64,000 nucleotides of DNA. Source: Clostridium algoriphilum. GTDB taxonomy: Bacteria; Bacillota; Clostridia; Clostridiales; Clostridiaceae. The notes under the pieces are model-generated. The model was given only the letters and a program-made list of their open reading frames with translations. It made no database searches and was not told the origin of the DNA. The position numbers and the translations under genes are program-made. The stretch spans positions 1 to 64,000 of the forward strand of contig NZ_JAIZZK010000019.1 in NCBI RefSeq assembly GCF_020443705.1, given 5' to 3'. Below are positions 21,787 to 31,080 of the stretch, one piece after another. Each line of letters begins with the position of its first letter. Position 1 is the stretch's first letter.

Positions 21787-22941
21787 TCACACCTTTCTAA
21801 TAATAGTATTGAGAGCGCTTAGGGTATAATTAATATCTTTAATATCGTTAAAAGGGCCAATGCCAAATCTTAAAGTACCAGATGGATATGTCCCGATAGT
21901 TTTATGAGCATTTGGTGCACAGTGAAGTCCGGTTCTTGTTGTAATTCCATACTCACTATCTAGAATAAATCCTAAATCTGAATTATCAATTTTTGATGAA
22001 TTGATAGAAATGGTAGCAGTTCTCTTCGATGAACATTTGGAACCATAAACATTAATTGAAGATATATTTAATAGCCCATCTATAAAAGATTTACATAAAT
22101 ATTCTTCGTTTTTGCGAATTGACTCTAATCCTTCGGAATTAATAAAATTAAGACCTTCTAAAAGGCCTGCTATACCTGGGGCATTTAAGGTTCCACTTTC
22201 AAATTTATCAGGTAAGAAATCTGGTTGAACAATACTAGACGAAAGACTACCAGTACCGCCTTCTATAAATGAAGTACACTGCTGATTTAATTTATCGTCA
22301 ATTATGAAACCACCTGTGCCTTGAGGGCCTAGCAAACTTTTATGCCCTGTAAAAGCTAAAGCATTACAATTTAATTTATAGAAGTCTAATGGTAGCACTC
22401 CAGCAGTTTGAGCTGCATCTATAATAAAATAAATATTTTTATTCTTACATATTTCACCTATGGCCTCTAGAGGTTGAATACTTCCAATGATGTTAGAGGC
22501 ATGTGATAAAACTACTAATTTTGTGTTAGGTTTAAGTTTATTTATAAAATCATCTACATTAATGAAACCTTCTTTTGAACAAGGAAGAATGTCTAGTTCT
22601 ATAATACCTTTTTGGAAAAGAGAGTTTAATGGTCTTAACGTAGCATTATGATCCATTGAAGAAGTTATTACGTGCCATCCGGTTTGTACAGATGATTTTA
22701 TAAGAGTATTTAATGAAGTAGTAATATTTGGTGTAAAAATTACATTTTCAACTTTATCAAAGTGGAAAAAATCCATAATTGCGTATCTACAATTTAAAAT
22801 AACTCTATTTCCGGCGAGTGAAGCAGTTGATACACCTCTTCCGGGGTTTGTGCCTATATTCATCATATAATTCATCATTGAAGAATATACCTCTGGCGGT
22901 TTGGGAAATGTAGTTGCTGCGTTATCTAAATATACTTTCAT
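21787..22941 (-). CDS. Class V aminotransferase, cysteine desulfurase family
   Basis: A 384-residue PLP enzyme of the NifS/SufS fold. The Schiff-base lysine is Lys201 in FTGHKSLLG, and the catalytic cysteine loop is GLHCAPNAH with Cys341. This is the clostridial cysteine-desulfurase-like subfamily, not the IscS partnered with iscU. It probably releases sulfur from cysteine (or selenium from selenocysteine). Divergent from the DUF3343 gene, a family often proposed as a Se/S carrier, which suits such a role. Confidence 0.88.
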   Translation of the reverse strand: MKVYLDNAATTFPKPPEVYSSMMNYMMNIGTNPGRGVSTASLAGNRVILNCRYAIMDFFHFDKVENVIFTPNITTSLNTLIKSSVQTGWHVITSSMDHNATLRPLNSLFQKGIIELDILPCSKEGFINVDDFINKLKPNTKLVVLSHASNIIGSIQPLEAIGEICKNKNIYFIIDAAQTAGVLPLDFYKLNCNALAFTGHKSLLGPQGTGGFIIDDKLNQQCTSFIEGGTGSLSSSIVQPDFLPDKFESGTLNAPGIAGLLEGLNFINSEGLESIRKNEEYLCKSFIDGLLNISSINVYGSKCSSKRTATISINSSKIDNSDLGFILDSEYGITTRTGLHCAPNAHKTIGTYPSGTLRFGIGPFNDIKDINYTLSALNTIIRKV

Positions 22942-23247
22942 GATTCCCTCCAGTTTAATACTATAAGTTAATAGTATTACTATATTTTATAGAAAAATAC
23001 AGTAGCGATCAACATTATAAAAACATGTTTAATTTTGTTTCCATATGATTAAAACTATAAATAGTTTATAATAAAATTAGTTAATGTATAATATATAACT
23101 TTATATAAGGCACAATCATACATCATAACTGTATATTTTCAAATTAACATATAATATAATATTATAATCTAAAGTTTTGTAATTGTATATGAAATGAGAA
23201 GGTTTAACAAACATGTTAACTATAAAATAAAAAGCAGGGTGAAAACA
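22942..23247. other. AT-rich divergent intergenic region
   Basis: Divergent promoters for the class V aminotransferase (-) and the DUF3343 gene (+) must lie here. No consensus promoter, riboswitch or repeat stands out. Confidence 0.4.
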
Positions 23248-23508
23248 TTGGAAAAATATTATTTGGTAACATTTCAAAATACACATGAAGCTATGAAAGC
23301 TGAGAGAGAAGCTCTGAGAAAACGGGTTAAGGTAGTAGTTGTACCTACACCTACGCATATAACTAAAAGTTGTGGTATAAGTTTAAAAATAGACGACGAG
23401 AATATTAAAAGCACAATTAAACTTATTGAGGCAGATATCATAAAAGTAAAAAAAATTTTTGCCGTAGATGAAGAAGGTATAAGAACTATGAGTATCGAGT
23501 TAATATAA
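23248..23508 (+). CDS. DUF3343 protein, putative Se/S carrier-like
   Basis: An 86-residue DUF3343 protein (EKYYLVTFQNTHEAMKAE at the start; CGISLKID with the conserved cysteine in the middle). The family is described as a putative selenium/sulfur carrier. I take the TTG at 23248 as the start, because it gives the usual short N-terminus and follows an AGGG-like site; upstream GTG (23239) is possible. It faces the cysteine desulfurase-like gene across a divergent gap. Confidence 0.8.
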   Translation: MEKYYLVTFQNTHEAMKAEREALRKRVKVVVVPTPTHITKSCGISLKIDDENIKSTIKLIEADIIKVKKIFAVDEEGIRTMSIELI

Positions 23509-23554
23509 GTATATAACATAAAATATTTAGCAAGAGTTAAAGGTGGGATGGTTA

Positions 23555-23776
23555 ATGAAAGTATTTAATTTAGGTGACATTGTTGAAATGAAAAAAATTC
23601 ACCCTTGCGGTAGTAAAAATTGGGAAATTATAAGATTGGGTGCCGATATAAAAATAAAATGTTTAGGGTGTGGAAGGATAGTAATGCTTCCACGAATTAA
23701 GTTTGACTCCGGAGTGAGAAAAATTATAAAAAATAATGCACTAAACAAAGAAAGTATACTTAAAAAAGAAGAATAA
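23555..23776 (+). CDS. DUF951 protein
   Basis: A 73-residue DUF951 protein with HPCGSKNW and CLGCGR, suggesting a metal-binding or nucleic-acid-binding fold. Function is unknown. It commonly lies before rpsF in clostridia. The ATG at 23555 is chosen from AAGGTGGG upstream. Confidence 0.82.
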   Translation: MKVFNLGDIVEMKKIHPCGSKNWEIIRLGADIKIKCLGCGRIVMLPRIKFDSGVRKIIKNNALNKESILKKEE

Positions 23777-23818
23777 CTTGATTAATGTAGAATTAAGTGA
23801 TATAATTTATTATTGTAA

Positions 23819-23862
23819 TCCCTGCCGTGCAATGCATGGCCGTTAGTCCGAGGGGAGGAGGT
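23819..23862 (+). promoter_or_regulatory. Candidate S6:S18 ribosomal protein leader
   Basis: In the rpsF leader GCCGTGCA and TGCATGGC form a stem, followed by CCGTTAGTCCGAGG directly ahead of the GGAGGAGG ribosome site. An S6:S18-binding mRNA element with a CCG-containing bulge is known upstream of rpsF in many bacteria; the position and CCG elements fit. The match was made by eye. Confidence 0.5.
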
Positions 23863-23869
23863 GAAATTA

Positions 23870-24157
23870 ATGAGAAAATATGAAACTATATTCGTATTAC
23901 ATCCTTCATTAGACGAAGAAGCTGTTAAAGCTAACGTTGAAAAGTTTAAAGGTGTAATAGAAAATAATGGTGGAGAAGTTGAAAATGTTGATGCGTGGGG
24001 CAAAAGAAAATTAGCTTATGAGATACAAAAAGTAAGTGAAGGTCACTATACATTGATAAATTTTAATTCAAACCCTGATTTACCGAAAGAATTAGATAGA
24101 GTATTCAGAATTACTGACAGTGTTATAAGACATATCATAATAAATCCAGAAAAATAG
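23870..24157 (+). CDS. rpsF: 30S ribosomal protein S6
   Basis: S6 of 95 residues, starting MRKYETIFVLHPSLDEE and including NVDAWGKRKLAYEI, both family hallmarks. The ATG at 23870 follows GGAGGAGG. S6 pairs with S18 on the small-subunit platform. First gene of the rpsF-ssb-rpsR operon. Confidence 0.97.
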   Translation: MRKYETIFVLHPSLDEEAVKANVEKFKGVIENNGGEVENVDAWGKRKLAYEIQKVSEGHYTLINFNSNPDLPKELDRVFRITDSVIRHIIINPEK

Positions 24158-24168
24158 GTGGTGTTTTT

Positions 24169-24609
24169 ATGAATAAAGTTGTTTTAGTTGGTAGATTGAC
24201 AAAAGATCCTGAGCTAAAGTTTGCTCAAGGAACAGGAACAGCTGTAGCCACTTTCACTGTAGCCGTTAATAGAAGATTTAAAAGAGAAGGTCAACCAGAT
24301 GCAGACTTTATACCAATAGTGGTATTTGGAAAGCAAGCGGAAGCCACTGCCAATTACATGAGTAAGGGCAAACTTTTAAGCGTTTCTGGGAACATTCAAA
24401 CTAGAAATTATGAGGCTAAAGATGGAAATAGGAGATATGTTACTGAAGTGATTGCTGATGAAGTTGACTTCCTTGAATGGGGAGGAAATAAATCATCAGA
24501 TACGAATACTAATCAAGGTGGAAATAGAAGCGAATCAAATGCTAAATCTCAAGATTTTGGCAGTGATAGCGATATAACACCAATTGATGATGGAGATATA
24601 CCATTCTAA
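24169..24609 (+). CDS. ssb: Single-stranded DNA-binding protein
   Basis: SSB of 146 residues: an OB fold (MNKVVLVGRLTKDPEL start to about 110), a Gly/Asn/Ser-rich linker and the acidic tip DDGDIPF that binds partner proteins. It protects single-stranded DNA in replication and repair. Between rpsF and rpsR, as in most Firmicutes. Confidence 0.97.
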   Translation: MNKVVLVGRLTKDPELKFAQGTGTAVATFTVAVNRRFKREGQPDADFIPIVVFGKQAEATANYMSKGKLLSVSGNIQTRNYEAKDGNRRYVTEVIADEVDFLEWGGNKSSDTNTNQGGNRSESNAKSQDFGSDSDITPIDDGDIPF

Positions 24610-24634
24610 TATTAGGTAAGGAGGGAAAAAATCA

Positions 24635-24898
24635 ATGGCTATGAATGAACATAAAAGAAGCGGCGGCGGTGCTGGTGGAAACAGAAAGAGAATGAAAAGA
24701 AAAGTTTGTGCTTTCTGTATGGATAAAGCAACTGCAATCGACTATAAAGATATAAATAAATTGAGAAAATATGTTACAGAAAGAGGAAAGATTCTTCCAA
24801 GAAGAATTTCTGGAAACTGTGCAAAACACCAAAGAATGCTCACTGTATCTATTAAAAGAGCAAGAAACATAGCATTATTACCATTTACTACTGAATAG
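24635..24898 (+). CDS. rpsR: 30S ribosomal protein S18
   Basis: S18 of 87 residues with the core [18 protein letters not shown]. This is the zinc-binding form: CAFC near 24-27 and CAKH near 64-67. A Gly-rich N-terminal extension (KRSGGGAGG) precedes the fold. GGAGGG precedes the ATG; a terminator follows. Confidence 0.97.
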   Translation: MAMNEHKRSGGGAGGNRKRMKRKVCAFCMDKATAIDYKDINKLRKYVTERGKILPRRISGNCAKHQRMLTVSIKRARNIALLPFTTE

Positions 24899-24908
24899 TA
24901 AATGATTG

Positions 24909-24942
24909 AAAGCAGCGCCTTAAGGTAGCTGCTTTTATTTTT
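24909..24942 (+). terminator. Terminator of rpsF-ssb-rpsR
   Basis: AAAGCAGC (24909-24916) pairs with GCTGCTTT (24928-24935), followed by a T-rich run. Confidence 0.9.
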
Positions 24943-24990
24943 TTAATATAAAATGAAAGTTTTTAGAAAATAATTAATATATAATAAAAA

Positions 24991-25044
24991 TATAAATATA
25001 AATATAAATATAAATATAAATATAAATATAAATATAAATATAAA
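24991..25044. repeat. Nine-copy TATAAA microsatellite
   Basis: Nine uninterrupted copies of a 6-base unit TATAAA in the gap between rpsR and the MazG-like gene. Repeats of this type vary in copy number by slippage. The rest of the 24943-25228 gap shows nothing else recognisable. Confidence 0.95.
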
Positions 25045-25228
25045 ATTGTATATTCTGTAGTGTGATTTGTAGTATACTTATAATTGTAACCCATATAATG
25101 TAAACATAAAGAGTAAGATATGTTAGATTATGAATTGTTTATATAAAAACAAACTTTAGTTGCATAAATTTAGAAAACTAACTAAAATAGAGTTATAAGC
25201 ATAAGCCTACAAGGGGAGATGATATACT

Positions 25229-25543
25229 ATGAAAAAGGATGATTTTAATATTATGTCTAATGTTAAGTTAATTGAAAATTTGAAGGCTGAGCTACTATGT
25301 ATAATAGGAGATTTCTTCAAGTTGCTAAGTAAAGGGAGCAATGTTGCTCAAGATGCCATACTCGATTGCATTTCAGGGGCAATAATACTTTTATATATAT
25401 TAGGTGAAAGGTTAGGCTATTCAAGTGTGGCTGTGGATGAGAGTATGAAAAAGAAACTCAAGATAGGAATAGTTGAAGGAGATAATATAGAAAAGGATGG
25501 AAAGGATTTAAGCAAGTTATATACGCATATAAAGGGAAGATAA
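25229..25543 (+). CDS. MazG-like family protein
   Basis: A 104-residue protein resembling the clostridial MazG-like family: helical, with a basic N-terminus and GAIILLYILGERLGYSS in the middle. MazG proteins hydrolyse nucleoside triphosphates, but the EExxE metal motif of active MazG is not evident, so activity is unsure. GGGGAG precedes the ATG. It heads the DUF2232-gdpP-rplI run. Confidence 0.72.
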   Translation: MKKDDFNIMSNVKLIENLKAELLCIIGDFFKLLSKGSNVAQDAILDCISGAIILLYILGERLGYSSVAVDESMKKKLKIGIVEGDNIEKDGKDLSKLYTHIKGR

Positions 25544-25558
25544 ATACTGGAGGAAAAA

Positions 25559-26566
25559 ATGGAGAATAATAATTATAGTACAAAGGCAATTGTAGAGGCT
25601 TCACTTATATCTGTTATAATATCAGTGATAATGATTATAACAGGATACTTGCCAATTGTATCATTTATAGGATCATTAATATTACCAATTCCTGTAGCGG
25701 TGCTTTACATAAGGCATAATAAAAAAATAACAATCACTGCTACATTTGTAAGTATAATATTAGTATCTTTAGTCTATAATCCAATAATGGCAATATATTC
25801 TGCTATAACTTATAGTATTATTGGTATTGTACTTGGGTACTGTGTTAAGAAAAATAAGGAATCATCTATAACTTTAATATTTTTAGCTATCGGTTCTGGA
25901 ATATCGAATATATTAACCGTAGCTTTTTCTATGTTATTTATAGAAAAAGTAGGTTTTGTAGATTTTCTTTCTAAAAATTTGGAATTTATGAAAAGGGCAA
26001 TGAAAGTATCCTTTGATAGCACAAAGAGCCTTTATTTACAATCCGGAATAACGCCAGAGCAATTAAAGCTTTTAGATAAAAATTTAGAAATGATGAACAA
26101 AATAGATGTTGCTTTAATTTTGGCATTTATACCTGCAGGTCTTTTAATTTTTTCCTTTATATCAGCCTACTTAAATTATATAGTGGCTAGAGCAATATTA
26201 AAAAAGTTAAATTATAAAATGGATGCAGTATTACCTTTAAGCAGAGTTTACGTTTCGAACATTGTGGGGGCTGTATTAATAGGTATAGTTTGCATAGGAA
26301 TAATACTCGCATCAAGGAATATTCCTGGTGGGGAGTATATACAAAAGTCCTCTGAATTCCTAATACTCTTTGTATTCATTATAAATGGAATTGCGGCAAG
26401 TACATATTTTTTAAGGGTTAAAAGAAACATATCGAAGCCTTTAGTAATATTAATTCTGGTTTTAACAATACTTTCGCCTCTTTGTAATATTTACTTTTCA
26501 ATAGGACTCATGGAAATGGCATTTGATTTTAGAAGGCTAGATCCATATAGAATTAAAAGAAAATAA
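25559..26566 (+). CDS. DUF2232 (YybS-like) membrane protein
   Basis: A 335-residue polytopic membrane protein with about eight hydrophobic helices, starting after a short polar N-terminus and ending LMEMAFDFRRLDPYR. It matches YybS/DUF2232, encoded upstream of gdpP in Firmicutes. Its function is unknown; its fold recalls ECF-type substrate-binding components. GGAGG precedes the ATG and gdpP starts 14 bases later. Confidence 0.82.
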   Translation: MENNNYSTKAIVEASLISVIISVIMIITGYLPIVSFIGSLILPIPVAVLYIRHNKKITITATFVSIILVSLVYNPIMAIYSAITYSIIGIVLGYCVKKNKESSITLIFLAIGSGISNILTVAFSMLFIEKVGFVDFLSKNLEFMKRAMKVSFDSTKSLYLQSGITPEQLKLLDKNLEMMNKIDVALILAFIPAGLLIFSFISAYLNYIVARAILKKLNYKMDAVLPLSRVYVSNIVGAVLIGIVCIGIILASRNIPGGEYIQKSSEFLILFVFIINGIAASTYFLRVKRNISKPLVILILVLTILSPLCNIYFSIGLMEMAFDFRRLDPYRIKRK

Positions 26567-26579
26567 TTGGGGGCTAATT

Positions 26580-28571
26580 ATGGACAATAAATATAATTAC
26601 TTTAATGTAAATAATAAAATATATATGGTGACAATGGCCCTACTCATATATATAATATTTTATTATGGACATTTTCAAGTAGGATTAGTAACACTCGGAC
26701 TATACGCAATACTTGTAGTGTATAATATATATAACTCGAAAATAAAAAAAGGCGAATGGAAAAAGTTTATAGAAAATTTTTCTTCTAAACTTGATATAGC
26801 AACTACAAGTACTTTAGTTAAACTTCCATTTCCTTTAATAATAATAGGATATATGGGAAACATTTTATGGTACAATCAAAGTGTAACAACAATGCTTGAG
26901 GGAGAAGACCTTTTAAACAAAAATATTAGAGACATAATTAAGGAACTAAATTTGAAACAAGTTTTAGAAGGAAAAAAGAATTTGTTTCCAAATATTAAAA
27001 TAAAAGATAATTGTTATGAGATTTACACAAATATTGTGGATACAAATGAGAATAAAAATATTAAAGACAAGATTATGCTCTTATATTTTTATGATACAAC
27101 TGAAAAAACCAATTTAATAAAAGGCATCAACGGTAATCGTGAAAGTGTTATGTTAGTAGAAGTTGATAACCTTGATGATGTTGTTAAAACTACAGAAGAA
27201 GATAAGGCACCGCTACTCGTAGCAGATATTGAGAGAACAATAAATAGCTATAGTCAGAGTGTAAATGCTGTAGTAAAGAAGTATACATCAAGTAAATATG
27301 TTATTATAGTTCAAGACAAGTATATTGAAAAAGAAATAGAAAAGAAATTTGATATACTAGATAGTATAAGAGAAATAAGTAATGGTAATAAGCTTGCAGT
27401 TACTTTAAGTGTGGGTGTAGGAAGGGGAGAAGATACACCTCTAAAAAACTATGAATTTGCGACATCAGCGAAAGAACTTGCTTTAGGTCGCGGTGGCGAT
27501 CAAGTAGTAGTAAAAAAGGGTGATAAATTATCTTTCTTTGGAGGGAAAACAAAAGAAGTTGAGAAAAGAACTAAAGTGCGTGCGAGAGTCATAGCACATG
27601 CACTAATGGATTTAGTAAATGAGAGTAATACAATATTTATTATGGGGCACAAAAATGCTGATCCTGATTGTTTAGGTTCTGCGATTGGTCTATATAGTAT
27701 TATAAAAAGATTAGATAAAGAATGCTATATTATTCTTGAGGGAGTTAATAGTGGTATAAAAAGCATGATGGACATAATACTAGAAGATGAAGAATATAAG
27801 AACACTTTTATAACAACTGAAAGATTTAAAAGTGTTAAAAGCTTAAATAGCCTAATAATATTAGTGGATGTGCATAATGAAAGCCATGTGCAGAGTTTAG
27901 AAATAGTTAAAGAAGTAGAAAAAGTAGTTATAATTGATCATCATAGAAAATCACAAGACTTTATACAAGGCGCAGTGCTCAGTTATATGGAAACTTACGC
28001 ATCGTCTACTGCAGAATTAGTTACTGAAATGATTCAATACATGGTAGATAAGCCAAAACTTAAACATATAGAAGCAGTTAGTCTTTTGGCAGGAATATGT
28101 GTGGATACAAAGAATTTCAGTTTTAAAACAGGGGTTAGAACCTTTGAAGCAGCAGCATTTTTGAGGCGTCATGGCGCAGATACTATGGATGTTAAAAAGA
28201 TGTTTTCAGACGACTTGAATGTTTTCTTAAAGAAAGCTGATATTATAAGATCTGCAAAAATTAAAAATGAAATTGCCATAGCAGTTTGTCCGAAAGACAT
28301 AGAAGATTCTGTAATAGCAGCTCAGGCGGCGGATGAACTTTTAAATATCACTGGTATTGAAGCATCATTTGTTATTGTTAAAATAGAAGATGAAGTATTT
28401 ATAAGTGGAAGGTCTCTTGGTAAAATAAATGTTCAGTTAATACTGGAAACATTAGGTGGAGGCGGACACATGACTATGGCGGGTACTAAATTCACTTCGA
28501 TGAAACTTGAAGAAGTAGTGGATAAATTAGATGAAGCAATTGAAGAATACATAAAGGAGGATGAAAAATAA
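26580..28571 (+). CDS. gdpP: Cyclic-di-AMP phosphodiesterase GdpP
   Basis: GdpP/YybT of 663 residues: two N-terminal membrane helices, a degenerate PAS-like domain, a degenerate GGDEF domain (about 170-300) and a DHH/DHHA1 phosphodiesterase. Catalytic motifs are GHKNADPD from Gly356, VDVH, DHH at 453-455 and GGGGH at 626-630. It hydrolyses cyclic di-AMP, a messenger for potassium and osmotic balance. The stop overlaps the rplI start by one base, giving coupled translation. Confidence 0.94.
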   Translation: MDNKYNYFNVNNKIYMVTMALLIYIIFYYGHFQVGLVTLGLYAILVVYNIYNSKIKKGEWKKFIENFSSKLDIATTSTLVKLPFPLIIIGYMGNILWYNQSVTTMLEGEDLLNKNIRDIIKELNLKQVLEGKKNLFPNIKIKDNCYEIYTNIVDTNENKNIKDKIMLLYFYDTTEKTNLIKGINGNRESVMLVEVDNLDDVVKTTEEDKAPLLVADIERTINSYSQSVNAVVKKYTSSKYVIIVQDKYIEKEIEKKFDILDSIREISNGNKLAVTLSVGVGRGEDTPLKNYEFATSAKELALGRGGDQVVVKKGDKLSFFGGKTKEVEKRTKVRARVIAHALMDLVNESNTIFIMGHKNADPDCLGSAIGLYSIIKRLDKECYIILEGVNSGIKSMMDIILEDEEYKNTFITTERFKSVKSLNSLIILVDVHNESHVQSLEIVKEVEKVVIIDHHRKSQDFIQGAVLSYMETYASSTAELVTEMIQYMVDKPKLKHIEAVSLLAGICVDTKNFSFKTGVRTFEAAAFLRRHGADTMDVKKMFSDDLNVFLKKADIIRSAKIKNEIAIAVCPKDIEDSVIAAQAADELLNITGIEASFVIVKIEDEVFISGRSLGKINVQLILETLGGGGHMTMAGTKFTSMKLEEVVDKLDEAIEEYIKEDEK

Positions 28572-29014
28572 TGAAAATTATATTATTAAAAGATATTAAA
28601 AGTATGGGTAAAAAGGGTGATGTGGTAAATGCCGCAGATGGATATGCTAGGAATTATTTATTTCCTAGGCAATTAGCCCAAGAAGCTACAGAACCAAACA
28701 TGCACATATTAACTAAGAAAAATGACATAGAAAGAAAAAAGAAAACATCTGAAATTGAAGATGCACAGAAATCAGCAAATGAACTTAAAGATAAGGTTGT
28801 AAAAATAATTGGTAAAGCCGGCGAAAATGGTAAACTTTTCGGTGCAATTACAAGCAAAGATATAGCGTTAGCGATAAGTGAACAATGCAATTTAGATATA
28901 GATAAAAAGAAAATAGTAACAGACACAATAAAATTATTAGGAACTTATGATGTAGAGATTAAAATATATCCAGAAATATCTACTAAGATAAAAGTTCTTG
29001 TTTGTGAGCAATAA
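28571..29014 (+). CDS. rplI: 50S ribosomal protein L9
   Basis: L9 of 147 residues: N-terminal rRNA-binding domain ([19 protein letters not shown] and [13 protein letters not shown]), a long helix and a C-terminal domain ([16 protein letters not shown]). Its ATG overlaps the gdpP stop codon by one base, and GGAGG lies in the gdpP end. Confidence 0.97.
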   Translation: MKIILLKDIKSMGKKGDVVNAADGYARNYLFPRQLAQEATEPNMHILTKKNDIERKKKTSEIEDAQKSANELKDKVVKIIGKAGENGKLFGAITSKDIALAISEQCNLDIDKKKIVTDTIKLLGTYDVEIKIYPEISTKIKVLVCEQ

Positions 29015-29084
29015 TCATATAAAACGAAGGGAGGAAACGCTCTAGTAAATAAGCGATAATTTTATTTATTAAAGCGGATCAAGT

Positions 29085-30983
29085 TTGAAGACATTAATTG
29101 AAAATCAGAGCGCAGAACAGATAGTGAAAGATGCATTACCACTAGACACACAAATTGACGTTTTATATGAAATAATGAGGAATGTACTTGACGAGGGCAG
29201 TATAAAAGCTAAAACTATAAAATTCAAACTCCAAAAATACGTTAAAAGCGAAGATATATATAAAAGGGTATATGCACTTAACAAGATTATTAGTAACGGT
29301 AAAGGTATTGAAGCTATCCCTAATGAAAATAATATACAAGAGGTGCTAAACAGCACCGACGAGTGGTTGACTGATGAAATAGCCAAAAGATATGTTCAAA
29401 ATAAAATAGAAGCAGATGTAGAAAAAAATCTAATGGAAAAGCAAGATAAATATATTGATGAAATAAGACTCGGAATAATCAAGAAACAAAAGGGTCCTGA
29501 AAATGCTAAGACAAAAAAGAAGTATAATGAATTAAAAGCACTTGATAGTAGAAAACTTACTAAAAATATACAAGCTATGTTAAGACCAGAGAATTTTAGT
29601 GAAATAGTTGGGCAAGAAAGAGCCATAAAATCTCTTATATCAAAAATGGCATCACCGTATCCTCAACATATTATTCTTTATGGACCGCCAGGAGTTGGTA
29701 AGACCACTGCGGCTAGACTTGCTCTTGAGGAAGCTAAAAAGCTAAGTTACACTATTTATGATGAAGATGCTAAATTTGTAGAAGTGGATGGTACAACACT
29801 AAGATGGGACCCAAGAGAAATAACAAATCCACTGTTAGGTTCAGTTCATGACCCAATATATCAGGGAAGTAAAAGAGACCTTGCTGAGGGTGGAATTCCT
29901 GAACCAAAACCAGGACTTGTAACAAAAGCACATGGAGGAGTATTATTTATTGATGAAATAGCAGAACTTGATAGTATACTTCAAAATAAGTTGCTTAAAG
30001 TATTAGAAGATAAAAGAGTTGAGTTTTCATCATCTTATTATGATCCTGAAGATGAAAACACACCTAAATATATAAAATATTTATTTGATAAAGGGGCTCC
30101 AGCAGATTTTGTTTTAATAGGGGCTACCACTAAAGAACCATCAGAAATAAACCCAGCATTAAGATCGAGATGTACTGAAGTTTATTTTGAACCATTAACT
30201 GCAATGGACATAGAGAATATCGTAGTAAATGCTGCTGACAAATTAAAAGTTGAAATTGGAGATGGAGTAGCACAAACTATTGGAAGATATACTATTGAAG
30301 GAAGAAAAGCTATAAATATATTAGCAGATGCTTATGGATATGTTTTGCATAATAGAAAGCAAGCAGATGACTCACACGTTAAAATTGAGATGGAGGATTT
30401 GTCAGATGTTATATCTATAAGTAGATTATCACCTTATGAGGAATTAAGTGATGAGGTAAAATTTGAAGTTGGTCACATATATGGTCTTGGAGTATCAGGT
30501 TATATAGGATCAACTATAGAAATAGAAACATCAGTATTTGAGGCTAAGGAAAAAGGTAAAGGTCAAGTAAGATTTAATGATACTGCTGGAAGTATGGCTA
30601 AAGATTCGGTATTTAATGCTGCATCTGTAATAAGAAAAACAACCAATAAGGATATTAAGGATTATGACATACATGTAAATATAGTAGGCGGAGGTAAGAT
30701 TGATGGACCGTCTGCGGGAGCAGCTATAACTGTATGTATAATTAGTTCACTTATAGATAGACCTATAAGGCAGGATGTTGCAGTAACTGGGGAGATATCC
30801 CTAAGAGGAATTATAAAACCAGTAGGTGGCATATTTGAAAAAATTTATGGCGCAAGAAGAAAAGGGATTAAGCTTGTTATCCTTCCTAAAGATAATGAAA
30901 AAGAAGTACCTACAGGTCTAAAAGATATTGAAACAAAAACTGCATCAAACATTGAAGAACTAATGAAATTAGTTTTTATGTAA
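29085..30983 (+). CDS. lonC: Lon-family ATP-dependent protease LonC
   Basis: A 632-residue Lon-type protease. A charged helical N-terminus is followed by an AAA+ domain (Walker A GPPGVGKT at 200-207) and the Lon protease domain with catalytic Ser543 in DGPSAG and Lys586. It lacks the long N-domain of LonA and resembles the spore-former LonC subfamily. The only in-frame start after the upstream stop is TTG at 29085, with a poor ribosome site (GGA at 29076); a good GGGAGG lies 50 bases upstream but has no usable start. Translation may be weak or regulated. Confidence 0.86.
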   Translation: MKTLIENQSAEQIVKDALPLDTQIDVLYEIMRNVLDEGSIKAKTIKFKLQKYVKSEDIYKRVYALNKIISNGKGIEAIPNENNIQEVLNSTDEWLTDEIAKRYVQNKIEADVEKNLMEKQDKYIDEIRLGIIKKQKGPENAKTKKKYNELKALDSRKLTKNIQAMLRPENFSEIVGQERAIKSLISKMASPYPQHIILYGPPGVGKTTAARLALEEAKKLSYTIYDEDAKFVEVDGTTLRWDPREITNPLLGSVHDPIYQGSKRDLAEGGIPEPKPGLVTKAHGGVLFIDEIAELDSILQNKLLKVLEDKRVEFSSSYYDPEDENTPKYIKYLFDKGAPADFVLIGATTKEPSEINPALRSRCTEVYFEPLTAMDIENIVVNAADKLKVEIGDGVAQTIGRYTIEGRKAINILADAYGYVLHNRKQADDSHVKIEMEDLSDVISISRLSPYEELSDEVKFEVGHIYGLGVSGYIGSTIEIETSVFEAKEKGKGQVRFNDTAGSMAKDSVFNAASVIRKTTNKDIKDYDIHVNIVGGGKIDGPSAGAAITVCIISSLIDRPIRQDVAVTGEISLRGIIKPVGGIFEKIYGARRKGIKLVILPKDNEKEVPTGLKDIETKTASNIEELMKLVFM

Positions 30984-31006
30984 AGTACAATTAATTATAA
31001 TTAATG

Positions 31007-31050
31007 GCCCTGTTAAATCATCACCTTAGGTGCTGCATTTTTAGCAGGGC
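31007..31050 (+). terminator. Hairpin between lonC and dnaB
   Basis: An 11-bp stem (31007-31017 and 31040-31050, one wobble) whose 22-base loop holds a second small palindrome CACCTTAGGTG (31022-31032). No strong U-run follows; the dnaB ribosome site is close behind. It may be a terminator or a regulatory fold. Confidence 0.45.
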
Positions 31051-31080
31051 ATAAAACATTAGTTTAGGAGAGATAAAAAA

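Noticed and set aside
24991-25044. CRISPR or VNTR coding repeat
   Set aside because: A 6-base microsatellite in non-coding DNA without spacers.
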